Assembly: GCA_032073245.1 (NCBI GenBank) | Contig: DAMANX010000013.1 | Location: 73,200-137,199 of the forward strand | Source: QVMG01 sp032073245 | GTDB lineage: Bacteria > Bacteroidota > Bacteroidia > Bacteroidales > Tannerellaceae | Reading direction: 5' to 3' | Length of the DNA: 64,000 bases | Shown: positions 43,504 to 52,197 of the stretch, piece after piece | Numbering within the stretch: the stretch's first letter is position 1 | How the letters are laid out: each line of letters starts with the position of its first letter | The notes under the pieces: model-generated | Database searches by the model: none | The model's input: only the letters and a program-made list of their open reading frames with translations | What the model was told of the DNA's origin: nothing | Position numbers and translations under genes: made by a program

Positions 43504-45891
43504 ATGAAAAAGCATATAACTTATCTATTAACAGGGCTGATTCTTTTATTTAGTTTCAATGCCATTTCATGTTCTGCAGAAGATAAACAGAACAATAATC
43601 TTTCTACCCATTATTATTTTACAAAAGCAGCTTCCGCTTGGAATGAAGCGATTCCAATCGGAAATGGCCGAATGGGAGGAATGGTATTCGGAGGTGTGGG
43701 GCTCGAAAAAATCCAAACCAACGATGATACTTTTTGGTCTGGAGAACCACGCGATCTACAAAGACCTGGAACTTATCAATACCTTCCTGAAATCAGAAAA
43801 ATGATTTATGAAGATAATACCCAAAAGGCACAGGAACTTATAAATCAACATTTATTGGGGCCCTGGAATCAGAGCTACATGCCATTGGCTGATATTCTCC
43901 TGAAGATGGGAGATGAAATAGCAGCCGATTACCGAAGAGAATTAGATTTGGAACGGGGAATAGTTACAGTAAGCTATCAACAAAATGGAGTAAAGTATAA
44001 AAGAGAAATTTTTGCTTCTTATCCCGATCAGGCTATTATCATCCGCTTGACTGCAGATAAAAAAAAGAGTATAAACTTCTCGGCAAGTATGGAAAGTGCA
44101 GTAAAGTATAGTACAATCATTGAAAATAATCAGGTTATTATTAATGGACAGGCACCCAAGCATATTGAGCCTAATTATCAGGGAGTACATGATCCTGTAT
44201 ATGAAGATGGGCATGGAACCCGGTTTCAGGGAAGGTTAATTATTACAGAAACGGATGGGAATATATCATCTGGAAATCAAACTATAGAACTGAAGGATGC
44301 TACTTCTGCAACAATAGTGTTTGTAGCTGCCACAAGTTTTAACGGTCCCCACAACGATCCGTATTCCAATGGTAAGGACGAAAAAGCTATCTGCAAAAAA
44401 TATGCTAATGAGGTTTTGTCCAAAAAATATAAAACTCTTTACGACAGGCATGTGAATGATTATTCTTCACTATTCAGCCGTGTGAGCATTGATCTGGGTG
44501 AGTCAAATGATTCCCGCTTACCTATTGATGAGCGTATAAAGAATTATACACCGGGAGCAGATCCCGCCTTAACTGCTCTTTATTTTCAATTTGGCCGGTA
44601 TTTGTTGATTTCTTCTTCACGTCCGGGATCACAACCTGCCAATTTACAAGGAATATGGAACAATCAGCTTCAACCGGCATGGAGTGCCAACTGGACAATA
44701 AATTGCAATGCACAACTCAATTATTGGCCGGTAGAAGTGGCTAATCTATCCGAATGTCATTTGCCTTTGATGGACCTGATACGTGAAACAACGGTAGATG
44801 GGGCCAAAACAGCAAAAAACTTATATAATGCAAGGGGATGGGTGGCTCATCACAACCTGGATTTATGGCGTACAACCTGGATTGTCGGTGGTACCGGGTT
44901 ATATTCCCTTTATCAGGTGGGTAGTGCGTGGCTATGTCAACATATCTGGAATCACTATCAGTTTACATTGGATAAAAAATTTCTAAAAGAATACTATCCT
45001 ATACTGCGGGATGCGACTCTGTTTTATCTGGATATTATGCAGGAAGACCGTGAAGGTTATCTGGTCACAAATCCTTCAGAGTCTTTTGAAAATAGCTACC
45101 GGAAACCAAATGGAGAAACCGGTTGGGCATGCATGGGGTCAGCACAGGACATGCAAATAATACGTTCTCTTTTTAAAAACACTATGGCTACAATTGATAT
45201 AATAGGTACAGATAAAGAATTCAAAAAAGAAATTCAGACATCTTACGAACGATTAGCTCCCATGAAAATAAGTCCTCGGACAGGCCAATTACAGGAATGG
45301 AATGATGATTGGGATGCTGCAAGTCCACAGAATGGACAGGTAGCACAAGGATGGGGATTTGTTGCCAGTGATTTGATTACATTACGTGGTACACCTGAGT
45401 TGGCTGAAGCATTTCGAAAGACGATTGAATTTCGTCGTCCGGGCTATTCCTACAATAGTGGTAGTTGGACCGGTTCTTTTCCTGCAAACTACTGGGCGAG
45501 ATTTGAATTGGGTGATAGTGTACAGCGCGTGATGGATCGTCATTTCGATTTAGCTTTATCCCCTAATCTAACATGTGACTTCATGAAATCCTGGCAAATC
45601 GATGGAAATTTAGGTTTTACAGCAGCTATTGCCGAAATGTTATTGCAAAGTCATGCAGGAGAATTATCTTTGTTACCGGCTCTTCCGTCTAAATATCCGG
45701 ATGGATATGTAAAAGGATTGAAAGCGAGAGGCGGTTATGAGATTGATTTGTTTTGGAAAAATGGTGTACTTGAAAAAGCGGTCGTTAAATCCGAATATGG
45801 TGGTACAATTCCGGTTCGTTACAAAGAACAAGTCAAAAATATAACATTCAAGCCTTCAGAAGTTAAGACTATTACATCTATAAATCTCTGA
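43504..45891 (+). CDS. Glycoside hydrolase family 95, probable alpha-L-fucosidase
   Basis: The 795-residue lipoprotein (lipobox ISCS, Cys about 23) has the GH95 layout: an N-terminal beta-sandwich (WNEAIPIGNGRMGGMVFGGVG, NDDTFWSGEPRD) and an (alpha/alpha)6 barrel (GIWNNQLQPAWSANWT). Residues that match the studied GH95 fucosidase are the Asn pair Asn400/Asn402 in INCNAQLNYWPVE, Glu529 in NPSESFEN and Asp700 in QIDGNLG. GH95 enzymes release alpha-1,2-linked L-fucose (some act on L-galactose) by inversion. It is exported, probably to the periplasm or surface, and acts on glycans taken in by the SusC/D pair. Confidence 0.93.
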   Translation: MKKHITYLLTGLILLFSFNAISCSAEDKQNNNLSTHYYFTKAASAWNEAIPIGNGRMGGMVFGGVGLEKIQTNDDTFWSGEPRDLQRPGTYQYLPEIRKMIYEDNTQKAQELINQHLLGPWNQSYMPLADILLKMGDEIAADYRRELDLERGIVTVSYQQNGVKYKREIFASYPDQAIIIRLTADKKKSINFSASMESAVKYSTIIENNQVIINGQAPKHIEPNYQGVHDPVYEDGHGTRFQGRLIITETDGNISSGNQTIELKDATSATIVFVAATSFNGPHNDPYSNGKDEKAICKKYANEVLSKKYKTLYDRHVNDYSSLFSRVSIDLGESNDSRLPIDERIKNYTPGADPALTALYFQFGRYLLISSSRPGSQPANLQGIWNNQLQPAWSANWTINCNAQLNYWPVEVANLSECHLPLMDLIRETTVDGAKTAKNLYNARGWVAHHNLDLWRTTWIVGGTGLYSLYQVGSAWLCQHIWNHYQFTLDKKFLKEYYPILRDATLFYLDIMQEDREGYLVTNPSESFENSYRKPNGETGWACMGSAQDMQIIRSLFKNTMATIDIIGTDKEFKKEIQTSYERLAPMKISPRTGQLQEWNDDWDAASPQNGQVAQGWGFVASDLITLRGTPELAEAFRKTIEFRRPGYSYNSGSWTGSFPANYWARFELGDSVQRVMDRHFDLALSPNLTCDFMKSWQIDGNLGFTAAIAEMLLQSHAGELSLLPALPSKYPDGYVKGLKARGGYEIDLFWKNGVLEKAVVKSEYGGTIPVRYKEQVKNITFKPSEVKTITSINL

Positions 45892-45893
45892 AA

Positions 45894-48182
45894 ATGAAAA
45901 AAACTCTTTATCTATTAGGTCTTTCGGCCTTACTGTTTGTTTCTTGTGAAAATGTATCACAAATTAAACCTAAGGAATCTCCTCATGATCTTATTTTCCC
46001 GGAACTGGCAAAAACCTGGGATGAAGGTATGCCATTGGGTAATGCCTTTATAGGCTCCTTGGTATGGGAAAAAGAAAATGCTTTACGTATGTCATTGGAT
46101 AGGGTTGACCTATGGGATTTACGGCCTTCTGATAGTATATCCGGTCCAGGCTATAGTTTTGATTGGGTTTACAGCCAGGTAATGAAAAAGGACTATCTGC
46201 CTGTACAGAAAAAGTTCGACCATCCCTATGACCGTCTGCCTGCTCCTTCCAAAATCCCTGGTGCAGGATTGGAATTTTCGCTGGAGAAAACCGGTAAACC
46301 CGAATCTGTCCATCTCTATTTAAATAATGCTTTATGCGAGGTGACCTGGCCAGGAGGAATGCAAATGAAAACATTTGTTCATGCCAATCAGCCTGTTGGT
46401 TGGTTTGTGATCGAAAATGTGGATGAATCTTTTATCCCTGAATTGATTCCTCCGGTATATAATGATTCTGAGAAAGCAGCTACACCAGACAATGCTCATT
46501 CCGGAAGTGATTTGGATAGATTAGGTTATGTACAAGGAGATGTTGTAAAAGAAGGAAACCTGATTACATATCATCAGAAAGGTTGGGGAGATTTCTTTTA
46601 TGATGCAGCCGTGAAATGGGAAAAGAAAGGAAACTCAATGATTGGGGTATGGAGCCTTACCTCTTCTATTTCCGGAGAGCAAGCTGTGAAAAATGTTGAG
46701 GATGCTTTAAAAAGAGGTCTCAATCAAGATTATAATTCCCATATGGCTTATTGGAATGGTTTTTGGAAACAATCTTCTATAAATATTCCTGACCAGATAC
46801 TTGCTAAGCAATATGCCAATGAGATCTATAAGTTTGGTTCGGCTACACGGGAAAATTCCTATCCAATCTCTTTACAGGCAGTGTGGACAGCCGATAATGG
46901 AAAGCTTCCACCATGGAAAGGCGACTATCATCATGATTTGAATACGCAATTGAGTTACTGGCCTGCCTATACGGGTAATTATTTGAAAGAAGGATTAGGC
47001 TATCTGAATACGTTATGGGACCAACGGGAAACAAACCGGCAATATACCCGGGATTATTATGGTAAAAACGGATTGAACGTACCGGGTGTTTGTACACTGG
47101 AAGGTGTACCGATGGCAGGGTGGATACAGTATTCCTTTTCTCCTACTGTTGCCGCATGGCTATCACAGCATTTTTATCTACATTATAAATACTCGATGGA
47201 TAAAGATTTCCTGAAGAACAGAGCTTATCCTTACTTGAAGGAAGTAGTTACTTTTCTGGAAGAAATTACTTTTCTGGACAAAAATGGAGTGCGGCAATTA
47301 CCATTAAGCACAAGTCCGGAAATCTTCAATAATAGTATAGATGCTTGGTTCCATACCATGACTAATTATGATCTGGCTTTAATCCAGTTCGCTTTTAATG
47401 CAGCATCTGAATTAGCCGCTGAATTATCACTGAAAGAAGAATCAGAACATTGGAAAAACTTAAGTGACCAGTTACCACAGTATGATCTGGATGAAACAAA
47501 AGGGCTTACTTTTGCAAAAGGATTTCCTTATAACCAATCTCACCGTCATTTTTCTAATGCCATGGCTATTCATCCAATGGGACTCATTGATTGGAGTCAG
47601 GGACAAGAGGAACAGGAAATCATAAAGGCCACAATCAATAACTTTGAAAAGGTAGGTCCCGATTACTGGTGCGGTTATTCATATAGTTGGTTTGGTAATA
47701 TGAAGGCACGCGCTATGGATGGTGAGGGCGCGGCTAAAGAACTGCGCACCTTTGCAGAATGTTTTTGTTTGAAGAATACATTCCATGCAAATGGTGATCA
47801 AACTAAAAGTGGTAAATCGAAATATACTTATCGGCCTTTCACATTGGAAGGAAACTTTGCTTTTGCTTCCGGTATACAAGAAATGCTGATTCAAAGCCAT
47901 ACAGGTATTATACGAATTTTCCCTGCTATTCCCGCTTCATGGAAAGATGTGTCATTTGATAATTTACGTACTTATGGAGCTTTTTTAGTTTCGGCTACCA
48001 AAGAAAACGGAACAGTAAAGAATGTTACTATCAAATCAGAGAAGGGAGGCACTTTAAAGATTGTAAATCCTTTTAATAGTAATAGCATTAAGATTGATGG
48101 TATAGATCATTCTGTTTCCCTTAATGACATTATTGAATTGACCACAACGGAAGAACAAATTATCAATTTGTCATCCATATAG
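45894..48182 (+). CDS. Divergent GH95-like glycoside hydrolase lipoprotein
   Basis: The 762-residue lipoprotein (LLFVSCEN) starts two bases after the fucosidase stop, so the two are coupled. Its plan mirrors GH95: TWDEGMPLGNAFIGSLVW, SLDRVDLWDLRPSD, a barrel with LQAVWTADNGKLPPWKGDYH and YWPAYTGNYL, and a C-terminal IQEMLIQSHTG segment. The catalytic places differ: the Asn-x-Asn pair is Asp348-Leu-Asn350, the Glu is in SPEIFNN (Glu476), and the Asp of the IDGN motif is Glu652 in LEGN. It is therefore a paralogue with a possibly different sugar or linkage, and it may fall outside GH95 in a formal classification. Confidence 0.8.
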   Translation: MKKTLYLLGLSALLFVSCENVSQIKPKESPHDLIFPELAKTWDEGMPLGNAFIGSLVWEKENALRMSLDRVDLWDLRPSDSISGPGYSFDWVYSQVMKKDYLPVQKKFDHPYDRLPAPSKIPGAGLEFSLEKTGKPESVHLYLNNALCEVTWPGGMQMKTFVHANQPVGWFVIENVDESFIPELIPPVYNDSEKAATPDNAHSGSDLDRLGYVQGDVVKEGNLITYHQKGWGDFFYDAAVKWEKKGNSMIGVWSLTSSISGEQAVKNVEDALKRGLNQDYNSHMAYWNGFWKQSSINIPDQILAKQYANEIYKFGSATRENSYPISLQAVWTADNGKLPPWKGDYHHDLNTQLSYWPAYTGNYLKEGLGYLNTLWDQRETNRQYTRDYYGKNGLNVPGVCTLEGVPMAGWIQYSFSPTVAAWLSQHFYLHYKYSMDKDFLKNRAYPYLKEVVTFLEEITFLDKNGVRQLPLSTSPEIFNNSIDAWFHTMTNYDLALIQFAFNAASELAAELSLKEESEHWKNLSDQLPQYDLDETKGLTFAKGFPYNQSHRHFSNAMAIHPMGLIDWSQGQEEQEIIKATINNFEKVGPDYWCGYSYSWFGNMKARAMDGEGAAKELRTFAECFCLKNTFHANGDQTKSGKSKYTYRPFTLEGNFAFASGIQEMLIQSHTGIIRIFPAIPASWKDVSFDNLRTYGAFLVSATKENGTVKNVTIKSEKGGTLKIVNPFNSNSIKIDGIDHSVSLNDIIELTTTEEQIINLSSI

Positions 48183-48196
48183 CAATAACAACCGCA

Positions 48197-48242
48197 TTCT
48201 ATAGCTGAAATTTTCCCGTTTCAGCTATAGAAATCTTTTTTA
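48197..48242 (+). terminator. Rho-independent terminator ending the polysaccharide utilization locus
   Basis: A perfect 14-bp stem (TTCTATAGCTGAAA, 48197-48210, with 48219-48232) closes an 8-base loop and is followed by ATCTTTTTT. It begins 14 bases after the last stop of the operon. Confidence 0.9.
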
Positions 48243-48320
48243 ACATACCAAATATAAAGCGTTTTACCTGAATAGCTGTCTATTTGTATAGCCGGATCCG
48301 CTATTGTAAGCATTGCACAA

Positions 48321-48395
48321 ATTCTATCGTTGATAGCTATCGTCTGTAAGTTCACAGCTATCATCTGTAAGTTTGATAGCTATCAACGATAGAAT
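48321..48395. repeat. Intergenic palindrome cluster (GATAGCTATC words)
   Basis: Perfect 21-bp arms lie at 48321-48341 and 48375-48395. Between and overlapping them are two 18-bp direct repeats (AGCTATCGTCTGTAAGTT at 48335-48352 and its one-mismatch copy at 48356-48373). It lies in the 517-bp gap between the fucosidase locus and the oad operon. Apart from the terminator, this element and the oad promoter, I see nothing else in that gap. Confidence 0.8.
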
Positions 48396-48587
48396 AGTTC
48401 GTTATTTTACTCACAAATATTGCATACTGGAAACCTTTAGAACTCTTCTTTCTTAAATATAATCCTATCTATTACTACTATTATTCATGTTTCTTATGAT
48501 TTATAACCAAACTCTATAAATTACTTTCAATTAAAAACCGATCCTTCAAAATGCCTTTCCTTTTTTTATTTTTTTAATAAATAGAGA

Positions 48588-48619
48588 TTAGGTCATTCAC
48601 TCATAAATTAGTACTTTTG
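48588..48619 (+). promoter_or_regulatory. Promoter of the oad operon
   Basis: TACTTTTG (48612-48619) is a full -7 box. TTAG (48588-48591), a three-of-four -33 match, is 20 bp upstream. The predicted leader is about 75 bases long. Confidence 0.6.
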
Positions 48620-48699
48620 CAAGTGTTTTTTAACTTGGCTAAAATTGTTCCAATTCGTTTAGAGACGTTTTTTAGCTCCCCGTAAAAGAATATTAATAT

Positions 48700-48972
48700 A
48701 TGGAAAACATTCAAACAGGACTTTTATTGATGACAGTCGGTATTGTGACGGTATTTATCATTTTGATGATTATTATTTACCTTGGGAAAGGTCTTATTGC
48801 ACTAGTGAATAAGTACGCCCCCGAAGAGGTGATCGTAAAAAAACAAGCGCCTGTACGAGTTGCAACGGCTCCGACCGGTAGTTTATCGAATCAAGAGACA
48901 GCCGCTATTATTTCTGCAGTAAGTGCAGCAACAAGTGGACAGGGAAAGGTGACGAAGATTGAAAAAATATAA
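48700..48972 (+). CDS. oadG: Sodium-pumping decarboxylase gamma subunit (OadG family)
   Basis: The 90-residue protein has one N-terminal membrane helix (LLLMTVGIVTVFIILMIIIYLG), a short polar linker with Lys and Pro (KYAPEEVIVKKQAPV) and an Ala/Ser-rich C-terminus (QETAAIISAVSAATSG), as in OadG/MmdD gamma subunits. It anchors the carboxyltransferase subunit to the membrane-bound beta subunit and helps assemble the complex. It is the first gene of the operon, 21 bases before the alpha subunit gene. Confidence 0.9.
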   Translation: MENIQTGLLLMTVGIVTVFIILMIIIYLGKGLIALVNKYAPEEVIVKKQAPVRVATAPTGSLSNQETAAIISAVSAATSGQGKVTKIEKI

Positions 48973-48993
48973 CAATATACTTAATTTAATATC

Positions 48994-50898
48994 ATGAAAA
49001 GAGAAATCAAATTCAGTTTGGTTTTCAGAGACATGTGGCAATCCGCCGGAAAATACGTGCCTACTGTAGACCAACTGACCCGGGTAGCCCCGCATATTAT
49101 CGAAATGGGTTGTTTTGCACGTGTTGAGACCAATGGCGGGGGATTTGAACAAGTAAACTTACTTTTTGGAGAAAATCCTAATAAAGCTGTACGTGAATGG
49201 ACCAAACCTTTCAACGATGCAGGCATTCAAACACACATGCTCGACCGTGCATTAAACGGTCTTCGTATGAGCCCTGTACCGGCCGATGTACGTCAATTAT
49301 TCTATCAGGTAAAAAAAGCTCAGGGAACAGATATTACCCGTACATTTTGTGGGTTGAACGATGTGCGCAATATTGCGCCTTCCATCAAATATGCCAAAGA
49401 AGCAGGTATGATTTCGCAATGCGCCCTTTCAATTACACATTCTCCAATCCATACAGTGGAATACTATACCAATATGGCTTTGGAATTGATAGAATTGGGA
49501 GCAGATGAAATTTGTATTAAGGATATGGCAGGTATTGGCCGCCCTTATTCATTGGGACAAATTGTAAAAAATATCAAAGAAAAACATCCTGAAATTCCTA
49601 TCCAATATCACAGTCATGCTGGTCCTGGCTTTAGCGTTGCCTCAATTCTGGAAGTATGTGATGCGGGTTGCGACTATATTGACGTGGGTATGGAGCCTCT
49701 TTCATGGGGAACCGGACATGCTGATTTATTGACCGTACAGGCCATGCTCAAAGATGCCGGTTATATTGTTCCTGAGATCAATATGGAAGCCTATATGAAA
49801 GTACGCAGTATGGTTCAGGAATTTATGGATGACTGGTTGGGACTTTATATCAGTCCGAAAAATCGTCTAATGAATTCATTATTGATTGCTCCCGGTCTTC
49901 CGGGCGGAATGATGGGTAGCCTTATGGCCGACCTTGAAAAGAATCTGGAATCAATTAATAAAAGCAAACAAAAGAATAATGAGGCCCTGATGACGCAAGA
50001 TCAATTATTGATCAAGCTGTTCGATGAGGTAGCCTATGTGTGGCCACGTGTCGGTTATCCTCCATTAGTAACTCCATTCAGTCAGTATGTGAAGAATCTG
50101 GCTATGATGAATGTGATGCAGATGGAAAAAGGTAAAGCCCGCTGGAGTATGATTGCTGATGATATCTGGGATATGATACTAGGTAAAGCAGGCCGCCTCC
50201 CTGGACCATTAGCTCCGGAAATTATTGAAAAAGCAAAAGCAGAAGGACGCGAATTTTTCACCGGCGATCCGCAAAGCAATTATCCTGATGCTCTCGATAA
50301 GTATCGCAAGTTGATGAATGAAAAACAATGGGAGGTAGGCGAAGACGACGAAGAACTGTTTGAATATGCTATGCATCCTGCCCAGTATGAAGCTTATCGA
50401 TCGGGTAAAGCAAAAGTGGAATTCTTAGCAGATGTGGCTAAGAAAAAAGCAGAATCAAAAGCAACGGCTCAGGCAGCACCTGCTCCTGTTTCTGCCGCTC
50501 CTCCGGCAGCAATGACTCTGCCTACAACTCCTCAGGTCATGAATGTAGATGTAAATGGACAAACCTATCGCGTAACAGTTGCTTTTGGCGATACAGCAAA
50601 TACGGCTACATCTACAACGGCAGTGACTACACCATCTGTTGCGCCTGTTACAGCTCCGACTGGCGGAGGACAAGAAGTTCTTTCCCCCTTGGAAGGGAAA
50701 TTCTTCCTGGTAAAAGATACATCAGAAACACCCTTGAAAGTAGGTGACCATGTGAATGAAGGAGATCTTCTGTGTTACATAGAAGCTATGAAGACATATA
50801 ATGCTGTTCGTTCCGAATTTACCGGAACTATAACTGCGATTATGGCCGCTCCCGGAGACTCTGTTTCAGAAGATGATGTTATAATGATGATACAATAA
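48994..50898 (+). CDS. oadA: Oxaloacetate decarboxylase alpha subunit, biotin-containing
   Basis: The 634-residue protein has an HMGL-type carboxyltransferase domain (residues about 1-280, KFSLVFRDMWQSAGKYVPT with the metal-binding Asp, CIKDMAGIG, QYHSHAGPG), a conserved PYC_OADA domain (about 290-460, PGGMMGSLMADL), an Ala/Pro-rich linker (about 485-560) and a biotinyl domain with IEAMKTYNA, where Lys600 carries biotin. The usual motif is EAMKM; here the last Met is Thr, which is seen in some family members. It moves CO2 from oxaloacetate (or a related acid) to biotin; the beta subunit then decarboxylates and pumps Na+. The stop overlaps the oadB start by one base (TAATG). Confidence 0.92.
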   Translation: MKREIKFSLVFRDMWQSAGKYVPTVDQLTRVAPHIIEMGCFARVETNGGGFEQVNLLFGENPNKAVREWTKPFNDAGIQTHMLDRALNGLRMSPVPADVRQLFYQVKKAQGTDITRTFCGLNDVRNIAPSIKYAKEAGMISQCALSITHSPIHTVEYYTNMALELIELGADEICIKDMAGIGRPYSLGQIVKNIKEKHPEIPIQYHSHAGPGFSVASILEVCDAGCDYIDVGMEPLSWGTGHADLLTVQAMLKDAGYIVPEINMEAYMKVRSMVQEFMDDWLGLYISPKNRLMNSLLIAPGLPGGMMGSLMADLEKNLESINKSKQKNNEALMTQDQLLIKLFDEVAYVWPRVGYPPLVTPFSQYVKNLAMMNVMQMEKGKARWSMIADDIWDMILGKAGRLPGPLAPEIIEKAKAEGREFFTGDPQSNYPDALDKYRKLMNEKQWEVGEDDEELFEYAMHPAQYEAYRSGKAKVEFLADVAKKKAESKATAQAAPAPVSAAPPAAMTLPTTPQVMNVDVNGQTYRVTVAFGDTANTATSTTAVTTPSVAPVTAPTGGGQEVLSPLEGKFFLVKDTSETPLKVGDHVNEGDLLCYIEAMKTYNAVRSEFTGTITAIMAAPGDSVSEDDVIMMIQ

Positions 50899-52133
50899 TG
50901 AGCGAGATATTCAAAAATCTATATGATATGACTGCGTTCAGTAATATTATTGCTGAACCGCAGTTTTTGATCATGTACGCCATTGGTTTTATACTACTTT
51001 ACCTGGGTATAAAGAAAGGATATGAACCGCTGCTACTTGTGCCGATTGCATTTGGAGTATTACTCGCGAATTTCCCGGGTGGAGAAATGGGAGTGACCCA
51101 AGCGGATGAGAACGGTATGATATTGGTAAATGGTGTAATGAGAAATATTTGGGAAATGCCATTGCATGATATAGCACACGAACTGGGTATCATGAACTTT
51201 CTCTACTATATGTTGATTAAAACAGGCTTTCTCCCCCCTATCATTTTTATGGGGGTAGGTGCTTTAACAGATTTCGGGCCGATGCTTCGTAATCTGCGCT
51301 TGTCTATTTTCGGTGCTGCAGCCCAGTTAGGTATTTTTACTGTATTGATTGTTGCAATTCTTATGGGTTTTACTCCAAAAGAAGCAGCATCTTTAGGTAT
51401 TATTGGTGGTGCAGATGGCCCTACTGCTATCTTCACAACGATTAAGCTTGCACCACACCTATTAGGTCCGATTGCTATTGCCGCCTATTCTTATATGGCA
51501 CTGGTTCCGGTAATCATACCTTTGGTTGTCAATCTTCTCTGCACAAAGAAAGAATTGAAAATCAATATGAAAGAGCAGGAAAAGAATTATCCTTCTGATA
51601 CGGAGATAAAAAATATGCGTATATTGAAGATTATTTTCCCAATTGCCGTAACGGTTGTTGTCGCCTTGTTTGTTCCAAGTGCTGTTCCTTTGATCGGAAT
51701 GTTGATGTTTGGTAACCTCATTAAAGAAATCGGATCCTCTGTCGGACGTTTATTTGATACCATCTCCAACAGTATCATGAATACGGCTACTATCTTTCTA
51801 GGGCTTTGTGTAGGTGCTACGATGACAACTGAAGCATTCCTCAACTGGACTACAATAGGTATTGTAATTGGCGGTTTCTTAGCTTTCGCCCTATCTATTA
51901 GTGGTGGTATATTATTGGTAAAAGTAGTGAACTTATTTACTAAAAAGAAAATCAACCCGCTAATTGGAGCAACCGGTTTAAGTGCAGTTCCTATGGCTTC
52001 GCGTGTTGCAAATGAAATTGCATTGAAGCATGATCCAAAGAATCATGTTCTTCAATATTGTATGGCTAGCAATATCTCTGGAGTAATTGGTTCAGCTGTA
52101 GCTGCAGGGGTATTGATTTCTTTTTTAGGATAA
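50898..52133 (+). CDS. oadB: Sodium-pumping oxaloacetate decarboxylase beta subunit
   Basis: The 411-residue integral membrane protein is of normal family length, with about nine hydrophobic segments. It carries the OadB signature GGADGPTAIF with the Asp that binds Na+ and takes part in decarboxylation, the FMGVGALTDFGPML segment, and GLCVGATM and GLSAVPMASRVAN near the end. It is in the inner membrane and couples decarboxylation of carboxybiotin to Na+ export. The start overlaps the oadA stop, so the two are translationally coupled. Confidence 0.94.
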   Translation: MSEIFKNLYDMTAFSNIIAEPQFLIMYAIGFILLYLGIKKGYEPLLLVPIAFGVLLANFPGGEMGVTQADENGMILVNGVMRNIWEMPLHDIAHELGIMNFLYYMLIKTGFLPPIIFMGVGALTDFGPMLRNLRLSIFGAAAQLGIFTVLIVAILMGFTPKEAASLGIIGGADGPTAIFTTIKLAPHLLGPIAIAAYSYMALVPVIIPLVVNLLCTKKELKINMKEQEKNYPSDTEIKNMRILKIIFPIAVTVVVALFVPSAVPLIGMLMFGNLIKEIGSSVGRLFDTISNSIMNTATIFLGLCVGATMTTEAFLNWTTIGIVIGGFLAFALSISGGILLVKVVNLFTKKKINPLIGATGLSAVPMASRVANEIALKHDPKNHVLQYCMASNISGVIGSAVAAGVLISFLG

Positions 52134-52154
52134 AATAGTAATATTTTTAAATTA

Positions 52155-52192
52155 AAAAATCTGCTTTATAATTATTTATAGAGCAGATTTTT
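52155..52192. terminator. Bidirectional terminator between oadB and the FtsX permease gene
   Basis: AAAAATCTGCT (52155-52165) and AGCAGATTTTT (52182-52192) form a perfect 11-bp stem around a 16-base AT-rich loop, with T-runs on both strands. Confidence 0.85.
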
Positions 52193-52197
52193 CTTTA

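Noticed and set aside
48335..48373. Two 18-bp direct repeats that might suggest a CRISPR array
   Set aside because: Only two copies with a 3-base gap are present, with no spacers and no cas genes; they are part of a palindrome cluster.
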